From Rotaria socialis (Eukaryota > Rotifera > Eurotatoria > Philodinida > Philodinidae), in NCBI GenBank assembly GCA_905331475.1, contig CAJNYU010001115.1, forward strand, positions 186,001 through 250,000: a stretch of 64,000 bases of DNA. The letters are read 5' to 3'. Positions 12,879-25,415 of this stretch are shown piece by piece (within the stretch, counting starts at the first letter, position 1; every line of letters begins with the position of its first letter). A program made the position numbers and the translations under genes. Under the pieces are notes generated by a model that had not been told where the DNA came from, made no database searches, and saw only the letters and a list, made by a program, of their open reading frames with translations.

Positions 12879-15233
12879 TCTGTACTCATATCGAGTATCC
12901 ATCGCAGCATAAAGCGTCCGATGTTTGACCTATATCTTGGTCGTCCCATCACATCGGACATCTCGACAATATCAATCAGGGAGACGTTCTGCTGTTTGGC
13001 CATCGTCCCTTTCTCATTCTTCTGGCCATCCCTATCTCTATCTATTGTTTTTGCCCTGGCAGATGATGAGTATTTACAGCAACGAAGAACAAAACGAGAG
13101 AGGGAGAGAAATAAGAAATATGAAGACATCCGTAAGTAAGCGAGAACAGATAGATAGCGACCGTCTCTCGTCTTCCTTTTCAAGAACAATTATTTGAAGA
13201 TGCTATCGAAGGAGAAATAAGAGAAGAGCGACAGAGAGAAAACGTGAACAATCTGGCGGCGGGCGACCGATGCCCGAGCAACAAAAACAAAACACAAGAG
13301 AGGAAGAGAGAGAGAGAGAGAAGACGACTGTCACTGCTAATCACGCGTCGATGATGTACAACAACAACAGAACACCTTTTCCCCCATTTTCTCTCTCTCT
13401 ATCTCTCGTTCACATTTGCAGTAGTTGACCATAGGTCAATCAGAGACAAAGAAATAGAACAACATACTACAATAATTATTTCTCGAGCTAAAAAAGGACA
13501 ATAGAATGGTTGGTTATATGATAAAGAAAAATAAATCACCGGTAAGATAGGATAAAATTTCTTTTTTATTTTATTTATTCATTTTACTCTTTTCTCCTTT
13601 CTCTTTTCTCTTCTTTCATTCGTAGTTTAAAATAGAATAGAGACATATGACACTTGTCCCATTGGGTGACAAGATCGACTAATGAGATTTTTGTGCGACA
13701 AAATGACATATCGATCGATATTACTACATATATACGCACAAGAGAAAACGATCGGCAAGGTGATAAATCAAAATACCACCTTGTCATGCGGATGATATCG
13801 ACGAAAATGGTTTGTCGACATACTACTAACGTATATAGATGAAAAGTGACATTGATCGGAAGTTTTCTTTTTTTTTTATGGAAGAACGACGAAGACGACA
13901 AACAAGAGCAGCTTTTCTTTTCTCGTCGCTAGTGCCATATAGAGAGAAGCCCATCATGGCAATTTGTCATTTTTGACGTGCTTATCAATAAATTCATTTT
14001 TACGCAGAGCAGGCACGTACATGCGCACATAAGACATCGACACAAAAAAGGGAAAAGATTGAGAGAAGGCAAAAAAAATCATGGTCCTAAAAGAAAAGAA
14101 CATAGTTTAGGGTCAGAACAAGCTATTGAGCGTGCGCACAGCATACAAGTGCGAGAATGCGAAGAAGACGAGCACTCTGCTAACTGTCTGTCTCATTAGA
14201 ACCCTAGTGTCATCTGTGACCACCCGATGGTCTCTCTCTCTCTCTTTCTCTCTCACTGGTAGTTCATTATTTTCTCTCGTGTTGTTGTTCTAATCGCCGA
14301 CACATGTTTTCGCATGTTGATGCTATAGACATGCATACACTCACACACAGATGAGGTCGTTGTGATCAATCACCATGGACACATTCTAATTTTTACAAAC
14401 GATGACATTGTTGTCTACTATGTGTGATGGGACAGACACCTGTGTAAAATATTTTTCGCTCTTGTCTGTCTGTTTTTGATTAAGAAAAGAAAATCAAAAA
14501 ACGACAAAAGTTGAATGACGAATGAGGAACAAGTGGTGTGTAGCTTATCCTTCGACCGATAAGACCTGCTGTGTCTTCTTTTCTTTTCTCTTTTTGTTCT
14601 TCGTCGTCTTTTGTTATTGCCTTTTACAACAATCAGTTTGCTTGTTTTAAATGACATCATTTGCTATTTTGTCTCTTGCTAATTCGAAGTTAATGTTTTC
14701 GCTCATCAAACGAAAAATTGTATCTGTTCGATCGTATGTGTGTTGTGTGCGCATCTTTCTCAAATTTCTATCAAGAAAAAAAGAAGAAGAAGAAGAAGAA
14801 GCCCTGATGTGATGAAAAGCACAATGTGGTGTGTTTATGTCATCACCAGAAGCATCAGCAGCCGTACGAAAATTCCACTGATAAGCACGAAGTCTGTATG
14901 CGCGAAAAAGAGAAGAAGAAGAAGAAGAAGAAAAAGAGGACGAAACAAACTATCGAAGAGACCCGAGAGAAACAGGGAGAGTAGTCATAAAAGTAGAAGA
15001 AGAATACGAGAGAAAAATGTGAGTGTCGAATGTGCGCGACCAATCGAAATTGCTCAATGCTGTATTGTCATTCGTCGCCTTAATCGAAATAACACTCAAG
15101 AAGGAAGAGAGTGCGTGCGCGCGCAAGAGAGAGAGAAAAAGAAGAAGAAAAAATCTAGAAAAAAAAAGTGTCGTGCGTGCTTGTATGTTTGTGACTGTCA
15201 CATTGGTTCGTCGCACACACATATATTGAAAGA

Positions 15234-17721
15234 ATGAAGGTAGTTATAAAAAAGGCGTAAGACGAAAAGTTCGTAGAAGACGAATTCATAAATGCATTCT
15301 GTTGTTTTTCTTCTTTAGACTGCACTAAAGTGTAATATTGCTGATTGTCAATGCGAACAGTTTTTTCCTGGTAATAGTTGTAATTTATCAGTACGTTCAT
15401 GCGACGAATGTAAACATAGTTTTGTCAATCACGGTAAGTTTTTTTGATTCATTTTTTTAGCAACAACTAGTGTAAATATTTCGTTTTTTCTTTCAAGTTA
15501 TTAATTTAAATGAATTAGACACTGATGATATTATAAAACATTTAGCTGCCGAACACATCTATGAATTATGTACACTGTGTCTATACGGTACAACGGTAAT
15601 ATCGCCACGTATTAAAATTTTACTTGATCGAATATTAGATACATTAACTCAAGCTGAACAAGATAATATATTGAAATCTTTAAAATGGTCTATTGATGAT
15701 TATGAAAAATCTTATATAGAACATGTATGTATTTATTTTGAAAAAGTTTTTTTTTGTTTTTAAATTTTATTGTCTTGAGTTAATCCAGACACGTTGTACC
15801 AGAATGAACACCAGTGTTTCTCTTTCTTTTTCTCTTTTTTTGTGTTTCTATATTGACCGAAAGAAATCAATCTTCTTTCCCTCTTGTGCTTGACTAATGT
15901 GAACTCAATTACGAAGAGATGAAATATGATACTTAGGTTTTTTTCTTCTTTGTCCATTGACGAACAATATCTCGATCGAGAGAATTATTTGTCAATGAAC
16001 CGGATAATTTCCCTTTTCTAGACCTTCAATATGGACCATATTAATACGTGTACGTTTTCGCATAGAGACCCTTGAACTTGTGATCATTGAAAGTAGTAAA
16101 ACAAAAATCTCATCAGGATGATGGTTTCAGTTTCTCTTCGCTCTCTTCTTCTTCTTCTTCTTCTTCTTCTTTTTTCTCTGGGATTTGTCATTTTTGAAAA
16201 TTCACCGTCCTTTATGAGATAAACCAGAATGCGATAAGTGCAATCATGAAGGATGCCCGACATCGAATGTCATGCAATCGATTGATCTATGTATTTCACC
16301 GTATTTATTATATACTTGTCGATGAGCTGTTCTATTTGGCTACCGACACCTTCAATAGAAACAATGTAGGCTTGATCACAAATGTGTCAAGTGTCGACTA
16401 TGTAACTTCTATATATGTATATTATCCTTGTTCGACTTTTTGTTTTTTGTTATTTTTTCTTTCTCTATATTGAAATTATCATACTAATGTTAATTGTTTC
16501 TTATAGAATTTCACTAATTCATCATCGAATTTCAATTTAATAATGCCATCATCCGACGAAGAAGATCAATATTTATTACCCCAATTTCTTCGTTTTGAAT
16601 CAACTCGTTTACTTGCACAATACTTTCTTCAAGTAGCTCAACAACAACAACGTATCACTCCACATTGTCCATCATCAAATGGTCGTTCACCATCACCTCC
16701 AGCAACTGAATCAAAACCAACAGTTCTTCCATCAGGCAATCTGTCTTTATCAGCACCAGCACCAGCACCAGCACCACCTCCTCCATCAATAATATCACCG
16801 GCAGCGAATATGTTACTTCGTCCACCGGGACCATTTCCATTTCCATCACCGTGGCCATCAACCGACATGCAAATGATGAATTTTCTTATGGCACAACTTT
16901 CAAATCCTTTAATGATGAACTATGATTTCCGTCGTATTGGAAATAATCTTCTGCCAACAGCTGCAGCCGCAGCAACTGCTGCCGCGGCTACACGCAATAT
17001 TCCATCAGTTTCAATTCCAAAAATAAAAGAAGAATCCAATGGTAAACATTATGATCTACCTGAAATAAATAACAATCAAATCGATAGAAAAAACTCCATG
17101 AAACGTAAACGTATTTGTTCACCATTAAATTTATCAACAACATCACGTTCACCAACTGAATTACCGGCATCAAATGAATCGATTGCCCGTATATCAGATA
17201 GTTCACTATCATCGAAAAGTAGTTTAACAAATAATAATCATACAAACAATTCATCGACAACAACAACACCAACAACAACAACAACAACATCAACATCACG
17301 GAAACGTCTTTCATTAAGTGAACAACGTGTTTTAATAAGTCCACACGGTAAAAAGCGTGTTCAATGTAATGTATGTATGAAGACATTTTGTGACAAAGGT
17401 GCACTTAAAATTCATTTTTCGGCTGTACATTTACGTGAAATGCATCGTTGTACAACACCCGGTTGTACCATGATGTTTTCATCACGTCGTTCAAGAAATC
17501 GTCATTCAGCAAATCCAAATCCAAAATTGCATTTACCAAGACCAAACGCAATGTCTCATCGATATCATACAACGGGTCCGATTATATCTGATGGTAAACA
17601 CCAATCGCAAGTTAATTTATATATGGATGATGATGACGATGATAATATTTCATCGAACATTTCTTCATCCATGGATGATCAACACGAAGATGATCGAGCA
17701 GAAGAAGAACTTGTATCATAA
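15234..17721 (+). CDS. BNC2-like: Basonuclin/Disconnected-family C2H2 zinc-finger factor
   Basis: Exons 15319-15433, 15498-15724 and 16507-17721 carry the family hallmarks in order: an N-terminal cysteine block ([28 protein letters not shown]), the [21 protein letters not shown] block, [10 protein letters not shown], Pro/Ala/Ser/Thr-rich stretches, a basic PHGKKRVQ segment and one zinc-finger pair at about residues 402-460 ([17 protein letters not shown], then [21 protein letters not shown]). The motif [11 protein letters not shown] is diagnostic. The proposed start, ATG-AAG at 15234-15239 before an intron 15240-15318, gives M-K-T-A-L-K-C, like human basonuclin 2 (M-A-I-R-C), and a 520-residue product; it is plausible but unproven. 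The protein ends in an Asp/Glu-rich tail with a single finger pair, as in fly Disco, whereas vertebrate basonuclins have three. The role is a nuclear DNA-binding developmental regulator. A 782-base intron (15725-16506) lies before the last exon. Confidence 0.88.
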
Positions 17722-20700
17722 AACATTAAAAACTATAAGAAAAAACTCGAACTAAATAAAACTATTCTTTCCATTAACATTTCCAAGTTCTCTCTTTTCT
17801 TTTTTTTTGCTTGTATTGTTGTCTCTATCTCTCTCTTTCTCTTTTTTTTCTCTTTACTTATAAATATATATATATAATATAACATTAAAAAAAAAACGAA
17901 AAAATTTGCAATCTGCACTCTTCGAATTTTTCCCATATCGATGAGGATGATGATAGTTGACAATAATAATCGATGGATGTGTATGCGCGTCAAGTTTTAT
18001 TTGTATACATAGAAGAGAGATTAATTGAAGTATGTTTGTCAACGCTTACGGGGTAAGACAACCTGACGTTTGTATTCCCATCGCACTGACCCTTGTCCAA
18101 TACTAATGACTTGTTTTTTTGTGCCATCTTTTGTGTTATCTACCGATTATTCATCAAACACAAATGAGCAAACATACACGTTGTCTATTCTAATGACAAT
18201 CAGCTTGACCTTAAAGATTGATTGGTTAGTAGGTATTTCTTCTCTGTTTCGTCACTATATATATATATATATATATGAAAGTCGATCTCTGTTGATATCA
18301 TTGTGCCGTGTGATTTTTAATGAATTGATTGACTCGCGCGTGTGTGCATGTGTGCGATCGAGTGACGTCGGTCGTTTTATGGCTGTGTCTATAAGTTGTA
18401 CACCTCTTTTTTTCTCGCTCTCTCTCTTTCTCGTTATTAGTTATGGCAAGGATGCGAAACAACCGAATGAGGCATGTGTCGTGATTTGTTTCGAATACTT
18501 CATATGAACTATTCATGCTATTGTTTTGTTATATAACGATAAAAAGACGATGAAAACGCTCAGTATTGAATTATCTCTAATTTTTATATTTGAAAGTTCA
18601 GTATGAAATGTCATGAAGCATTGTGTATGTTACTTTAGAAGAAAAAAAATTTTTCTTATAAAATTTTTCTTTATTTCAAAAGGAAAATGACGCGACTTAC
18701 ATTCTTTTAATGTCACTCAAGAACGATGGGCGTAAATTTAATAAGTAAAAGTGAACCATATATCGGAGTCGTCTTTTTGTTTGATACTGTGCATGGTTTT
18801 AACAACTGCCATCTTCATAAAAAGAATGATTTCTTAATAGTGACTTTGACAAGTAGTTTTAGATCTATCATTTGGAACACAATTCGGATAATGATCGTCT
18901 TGTATCACGAAAATAAATTTGCTTATTCACCCTGAGTTAAATCACGTACAGAGAACTCGGTTGATTATTTCAGAAGTTTTTCACTCTTACAGAAAATAAT
19001 AGGGAAATTTTAGATGTAGGGTCATGAAGAGTGAAATCCACCGTTCTACCAGGAAGAAGAAAAAAATCTCCTGCTCATTCGCATTTGTAGTATTTGAGAA
19101 TGATTTTCTTGGAAAAATGCTGAAGTATTGAACGCAACTCATTCGTGTTCATTTAATGTTTTCCTATGTGCCAAAATATAGAATGCATTTCAAATCATTC
19201 ATTTCAATTATTCTGTTTGCTGCATATCTAAATTTGTCGTTGAACCTTGAGGATTACTAACGTCAATCTCGCTCTGTAAAAAACGTTCCCGATAAGCTAA
19301 GACGAATATTTTCTTTGTTAATTTCTGTCATTTTAGTTGAAAAATATACTCGAGATGACAAGTCACATAAACTCCACCATTCGATTTCTTCGATTCTATT
19401 TAAAACAATTGCCTAGTTTATGTAATCGTATTCGACATGGGTAGTTTTTCAGGTTTTGTTTTTCTCCCCTAGCCTAATTCGACAGAGTATTCATCAGTAA
19501 AGCGTACGAAGATAAAAAAGAAGAAGACTAATAGGTTAGACATAAACCATAGCTTTTAGCCATATTTTTACTACGCTTGTAGTTTTCTGAAATTATGTTG
19601 TGTTCATCTTTAGAAAGAGTCTATCGAACGTTTTTCGATAGAATTAAAATCTAGGTTTATTTTCTGCATGCACAAAATCTTTTCGTTGAACCATTCTGTT
19701 GGTCAAAATGATTAAAAAAACAAGCCGAACAGAAAACGCTCTGGGCAATTATGAAGTGAAAAAGCAACATGTACATCAACTGTTGAGATTGAATTAAGTT
19801 TTATAAGATTATTTTACTTTCAAAACTTCAGACGTTACAACATGAAGTTTTATATTTGTCAGTTTTCCGTGGTCAAATTTGAATGATTTTCATTTTGCTA
19901 AATCAACGTCCACAGTGATCTTTATTAAGTGAAAATAAATGTGGAAATTTCGGATTTCATCCGAGAGTTTTGTGTACTGCAAAAAGTGCATGGGACATAT
20001 GAGTCATTCTAGAATGTCTGAACACCAAAATTATCATGAGAAACTAGGCAATTTGATTTCTGGATGCATTTTGAGACGTTTTTCAGGCGATGTTTCGTTA
20101 GAAAGCCTCGGTTTAGTTCAAAACTAATATCAGATTCGGAATCAGCGTTAAAAACTGAGTCGATTTATATATGTTGTGAATAATTCTGAGAAAAATTTGT
20201 TTTTTGAAAACAAATCCTTGTACTCCTCCTCAGGGATGGTCTGGTCAAAAATGAGAATGTTTTCGATAACTCAACCATTTCTTGAGGGATTTTTCTCATC
20301 TTCGAACTCAACCGAGATATTCATGAGATTGAACTGTGTGGAAAATTTCATCACGGTCTGACTCTCCTTTCGAAAGTTATCGTGCCTACGGCCGGCCGGC
20401 CGGCCGGGCACACTGACCCATTCTAGAGTGTACTCACTTTTTGAGTACACAAAAGCCATCACTATACAACATAAGGTCGATTTCGCAGTTTATACTATTC
20501 AAAAAAGCTGCCACTCTTATTCTATTATCTATTTGAAAATATTTTTAAGCTACCAGAGTAAAATCCTGGAAATAGTTTACCTTGAAAGTGACTCATCGCA
20601 GGGAAAATTCAATCAGTAGAAGCGCTGAAGTAAAGCAATTATTTTTTCGGTTAATGTACAACAATAAAAGCAAGCCTCTCTGACTTTTCAAGAGTGTGAT

Positions 20701-21819
20701 GCACAATGGACCTTTTATTTTAGAAACTTTCTTTCTCATGAAGATATACAATGAAACATAAAAGCCCTGTTGCTCTTATATGAGTGGGACTATTTATAGA
20801 CAAGATTATCTGACTTCATAGCAATGACTTGAAAAAAAAGAAGTTACTTTTACAATCATGACAATTATCATTTAGAACCTTGAAACTAAAACCTGGCACT
20901 ACTGTTATAATAGATAACAATTTTCTGTGAAGATTCAAGAGAACAATAGTCTAAGAGAGCGAAAACTATTAAAAGCATATTCAGTTTCTTTTCGAGAGAG
21001 ATTAGTTTTTTTGTCTAATTAATGCAATGAGAACATTGATGCTAATATTAGTCGATGTGTTTGAGAAAGTAAATTTAATTAAATCGAGAACTCATTAGAT
21101 ACATTTTTGTTCCTCGTGTAATCAATACTGAAATAAAACAAAATCACGAAATATTGATGCGTCCTATTCAATTTCAACAACAAAAAGCAAATAAATGTGT
21201 TCATCTAAAACTGATACTCAAATATATAGTATATTCGTTATCTTACTTTAATTCTCAATTCTCTCTCAAATTCAACATCGAATATTTCAAAACGATCTAC
21301 TCTATTTCCATCTAATGAATAGATGAGCCAATGCTTTTTATAGCAAATTTCATCGCTTGAAACTTGACATCGGTTATAATTTACTGGAAATTTTTTAAAT
21401 TCATGCTTTTAATATCAAAATCTAATAACTATAGTATTACTCGATAAATTGAAACTAAGAAAAATAAGTCAAGCCAAGGTTGCCATCTGCTAGTTATTTG
21501 GCACTACGCTTTTGCCTTGCATTTCTTCCTTTTAACAGGATGATGATTAATTATGGTTATAACGAAAAAACTCATAGATAATTTATTTAAAAAAAACAGC
21601 TGACAATATTGAGGCATGCTTGTATATGAGAATATATATTACAACTATATAACTAAGAATATTTGTCTTTCAAATTCAAAGACAACCATGATTTTATTCG
21701 AAGTAGATGTGAATTCATTTGTATGTTTCAATCACAACAAAAAAAAACCATTCCTGTATTCAAAACTCATTGAAGCACAACCACAACTATATTAATAAAT
21801 ATTATTTTCAAATTTATAG
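17722..21819. other. Gene-poor region, 4.1 kb
   Basis: The first 300 bases are A/T-rich 3' flank of the basonuclin gene. A TA microsatellite lies at 18253-18276 and a GC island with hairpin at 20389-20450. I see no gene. Confidence 0.55.
20389..20450. repeat. GGCC-repeat palindrome followed by perfect hairpin
   Basis: A run of about 20 bases of pure C/G (units of GGCC, self-complementary) stands in otherwise AT-rich DNA. About 20 bases on, at 20428-20450, GTGTACTCA and TGAGTACAC form a perfect 9-bp hairpin with a 5-base loop. This could be one edge of a dispersed repeat, but no second copy is present in the window. Confidence 0.7.
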
Positions 21820-22126
21820 TTATAAAGCAAAATTTGTTTCATCAGAAGAATATTTGCTGTTGTCATCACTGTCACGCCAGTTTTCACGTTTACTAAATCG
21901 ACTTAATATTGAGTTGAGGCCATATGGATCGAAGTTATCTCGTCGTGCAATATTTGATTTAGCAAGAACTTTCAATGGATCTTTGGTAAGTGAAGACACA
22001 CACAGACTTGGAAAAGCATTGCTGACTGCTGTTGCCAAAAGAGCGACCAGAATAAGAATACGTGCTGAAATCAAAACATTAAATAAAAGTGATAGAAAAT
22101 TTTAATTTCATCAAACCTAGTTGCAT
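21820..22126 (-). CDS. Small secreted neuropeptide-type precursor (pedal peptide/orcokinin-like?)
   Basis: Two exons on the - strand, 22126-22117 (ten coding bases: ATG CAA CTA G) and 22064-21820, join to 84 residues. The mini-exon is chosen because it supplies the Met and the right phase before a clear TTTGATTTCAG acceptor. Residues 1-20 form a strong signal peptide (MQLARILILVALLATAVSNA). Residues 46-61, DNFDPYGLNSILSRFS, are bracketed by Arg-Arg (44-45) and Lys-Arg (62-63), the classic layout of a processed peptide. An acidic tail follows. There is no Gly before the cleavage site, so no amidation is expected. The N-F-D...S...F pattern recalls orcokinin/pedal peptides, but that family call is tentative and there is only one copy. 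The frame open on the + strand over the same bases is a shadow. Confidence 0.65.
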
Positions 22127-24748
22127 GGAGCTAGTTTGTCACGTGAATTATAGGCGATGTGTGCACTGTATTGTATCGTAGATTAATTCTGATGATTCTG
22201 ATGAAATGCGAGCTGTTATATTATAAACGTTTTTAGACAGTGCGTGGGAGAAAACAATTTTCTATAAGTAGTGTTCAACGTAGCTTGTTAAAGTAGCAAG
22301 TCATGAAAAAGAAACAGCTTGTTTAAGTAACATTAGCGTGTTGGCTATTTTATAAAAAGGAAATCTTCATTTTTTTGGCTTGGATAAATTAGTGTCATTA
22401 CTTACTAATTATATTTTAAACTACTTTGTTTACTATTTCATGCTTGATCAATGAATGCTGAGTGAATCCTAGAATAGGGATTTGCTACTGAACAATATTC
22501 TTTCAAATTGGATAAATTGCATTTTTATTACAAAGTCAGTCATCACAATTATATAGAAACTCATATTAGCGAAACAATATTTGTTCTCAACAGATAAGAA
22601 TCTGTATTGAAAAATTAATCTTTGTTTCAATTCTATTTATGAAGATTAAAATGCTCAGTTGTCGTTAGTTCAATGAAAATATATTAAAAAGACGACCACC
22701 GAAATTCAGAGATTAAAGAAGAAAGTCATTATCTTTGAAACAGTAATTCTTTTCATTCACGCACCTAAAGTACAAAGAATTACGTACTATTAAAAGTAAT
22801 ACATTTTTGAGCTTGTTCGAGTTTTTAGTATTGAAATTAATCGGGTAGTGCACTATTAGATCTAGATTTATTGGTCTCGTTTTCATGTTAAAATCATGAG
22901 CGAACAGCTTTTATTGAAACAAACCAATGTGTTGTAAAATTTGACAAATACTTCATGTACTTTTATAGCGAAGTTTAGATGATCATTCATCAGAGTTGCT
23001 CCATCGAGTCGTGTTTCTGGTATTGTGGTCCTGCGGAACTTTTTTTCTTCATGAAAATTGTAATTCACTTATTTTGTGCTTCATCATGTGAAATGTTTAC
23101 AGGAACAATTCAGGATTTTCTTGTTCGAATGGTTGCTACTACTGACAAAAAAACCTGACGTAGCATCGAGATTTCTATCAAATATACCAGAATAACATCT
23201 CTCGGCAGTATCTTATTAAAATAAATGCTTTTCGTGGGTAGAGAGGAGATGTTGACATCTTCACCCATAAATCATAAGTCGATTAATAGATTTTAAATGT
23301 CGACATGAAATCCATTTTCTTCCATTGATCTACAAGCAAAGAATCGTAGCGGTATTGAAAAATTCTTTGATTTATTATGCTTCGCCGAGTTTTTTTTTGT
23401 TGCTAGCTATTTTGATTATTTTATTCTATCAATAAAATATGATTCTGCAAGTGAAATATCCAATTGTCTTGATATCTTAAAATGGAAAAGTATTTGACAA
23501 CTTTTATTCTAACTAAAATTGATGCTAGTTGTCCTCTTTCTTGTAGAATTTGATATTAGAGAAGTCAAATAAACTGGTGAAAATTCAATAATGATCACTA
23601 TATTATTTAACAGGCTTAGCTCATACGCTTGCCAAGCACAGACTTCAAGATGTGTCCACATCGCTTAACTTTCTATAGACAAGAACTTGGATGCTTACAT
23701 GAGTTATGCAAAATTTCAAAACAACGCACGTGCTGAAGTCATGAAAATCATTCGAACAAGCATACTTGAAGTTACCAACTGGAAACAATAATAAATGCTT
23801 TTCTATACAAGAATAAATAATGCTCCTTGTCATCGAGGACATGGGAAACTAGTTTTCATGTAGACACTCTTTTCTGCAAACATACGGTATAAAAATATAA
23901 TTAGAGTTAAGTTCGCATGTCCCAGCCGTCGTTCTTGCCATTGTGACATCTGGCGGCACCTATCAAAGTATTCCTATTGCCCGCGGAAGGTTAAGATGAA
24001 CTTCTGTTGTTAACCTGTGCCGTTCGTAGACGATTTCATTGACGTTCATGCGTTTACTATCCTAAAGATTATTCTACCACTTTTTATGTTTTTTTCAATG
24101 CTTGTCCATCAACTTGTACAAAAATTTTCACAAGTCAATAAAGACTTTATGTGGTCACCTCCGGCTGTCCTATCACTACGCATCTTTACAGTTTTTTTCT
24201 TTTCGGAACAAACAGCCTTTGCGCATTATCTAATATAGAAAGTCAATTGTTTCTCGTAATTTCTTTCGTGCTCAATACTTCATGGCGGTCATTATAATAG
24301 AACCAGTTACAGTATTCATTTTTTTCATTGGCGACTGCTGAGACCCTCGCTATGTTCAATAGTTGACGTCTAATTATATCTACGTCAGAAGTGTAGTGAA
24401 GACTTAGCAAAAACATTCTTCAATATCCAAGCGCATACAACACTCGTGAACGAGAACTCAAGCAGTAGAACAAGAAGTTCAAGGACTTGAGGGTTCAAAA
24501 AGACATTATGTCTTGACTCAATATTTGTCTGTATCACATGACTTTCTTGTTTAAGATACTTAAATAATTCATCAAAAATCCATCACAGAACTATGTTGTC
24601 ACTAAATGGAATTCGTACGGTATTGCATTTTATACCCAGCTCAAGAATATACTACATAAAAAACAAGGCAAAGATTGAAAAATCATAAAATGTTTTTAAA
24701 TTCAATGTTTAGTCGTTTTAATCTGAGAACAAACATACTTTTATTTTT
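22127..24748. other. Intergenic, 2.6 kb
   Basis: This AT-rich stretch is the 5' flank of the peptide gene. I see no gene or repeat in it. Confidence 0.5.
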
Positions 24749-25415
24749 ATGAATGCAAGAAAATCACAATTCGATTATCCTTATCGTTATAGAGTGTCAA
24801 ATATCGTTCGATTAGCTCATATTGTTCATTTATTTTCTCATTCGCTATCTGATTTTGCTTCTAAGAGGTTGGCGCCTGGCGATTGACGAAAAACACCCAT
24901 TACAATCACTCGACGTTATTGACCTTGCTGGCTATTTTCAATTAAAGAGAATGCGTCGGCTGAACCTTGTGCACGATAAAAAATATTAACAAAAATAAAT
25001 CTTTAAAACTCTGCATTTTCGTCTAAATATTAATGTTTTTGCTGCTCATAATTATGATCGACATCATATCCTTGAAATTAATATAAAAACTAATAATTCT
25101 TTACAGCCAATTGATGATTTATCATTAAATAATGATGTTATTGAAGAATCGACAATTGATCGAGATGCAGCTTTTGAAATTCATTGGAATTTAACAATAG
25201 TTAATTTAACACAAAATCTTTGTTTAAAACAATTCAAGGAAAAGATAAATATCGTATTATTTCATTATGTCTTTTTACTGATGAAGAAACATAAAAATGA
25301 ATCTATTTTCCTTTCTATATTATTGATTATGAATATCGAAATAAAAAATTACAATTTTAATATAATGAACGAGCAGGATAAGTTGCAAGATTGAGACAAT
25401 TTTCCCAATTAAAAG
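24749..25415 (+). pseudogene. Decayed coding stretch of unknown family
   Basis: Protein-like text runs through this span but hops between frames: QFDYPYRYRVSNIVRLAHIV, then WRLAIDEKHPLQSLDVIDLA in another frame, then a stop-free run of about 130 codons from near 24999 to 25394 with NVFAAHNYDRHHILEINI, then GKDKYRIISLCLFTDEET and FPFYIIDYEYRNKKLQF in further frames. Codon use resembles host exons, and the last piece abuts a donor-like GTAAGT. I do not recognise the family. The frame changes argue for a broken host gene or gene fragment; unrecognised introns could explain some of them, but probably not all. Confidence 0.35.

Larger units (their letters stand above)
10685..15233. other. Long gene-free region upstream of basonuclin
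   Basis: These 4.5 kb hold no supported gene. They contain a perfect 22-bp palindrome (12037-12058), a TA/TG microsatellite (12841-12878), GA-rich tracts (13297-13322) and GAA-type runs near 14776-14802, 14909-14940 and 15121-15160. The 165-residue open frame at 14740-15237 is Lys/Arg low complexity caused by those runs. The region probably includes 5' UTR and control sequence of the zinc-finger gene that follows. Confidence 0.55.

Noticed and set aside
14740-15237. 165-codon open frame
   Set aside because: It is Lys/Arg low complexity from GAA/AGA runs, with equally long frames on the other strand, and it overlaps the proposed first basonuclin exon.
21719-22105. 128-codon + strand open frame
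   Set aside because: It is the antisense shadow of the peptide precursor, whose signal peptide, cleavage sites and splice sites are on the - strand.
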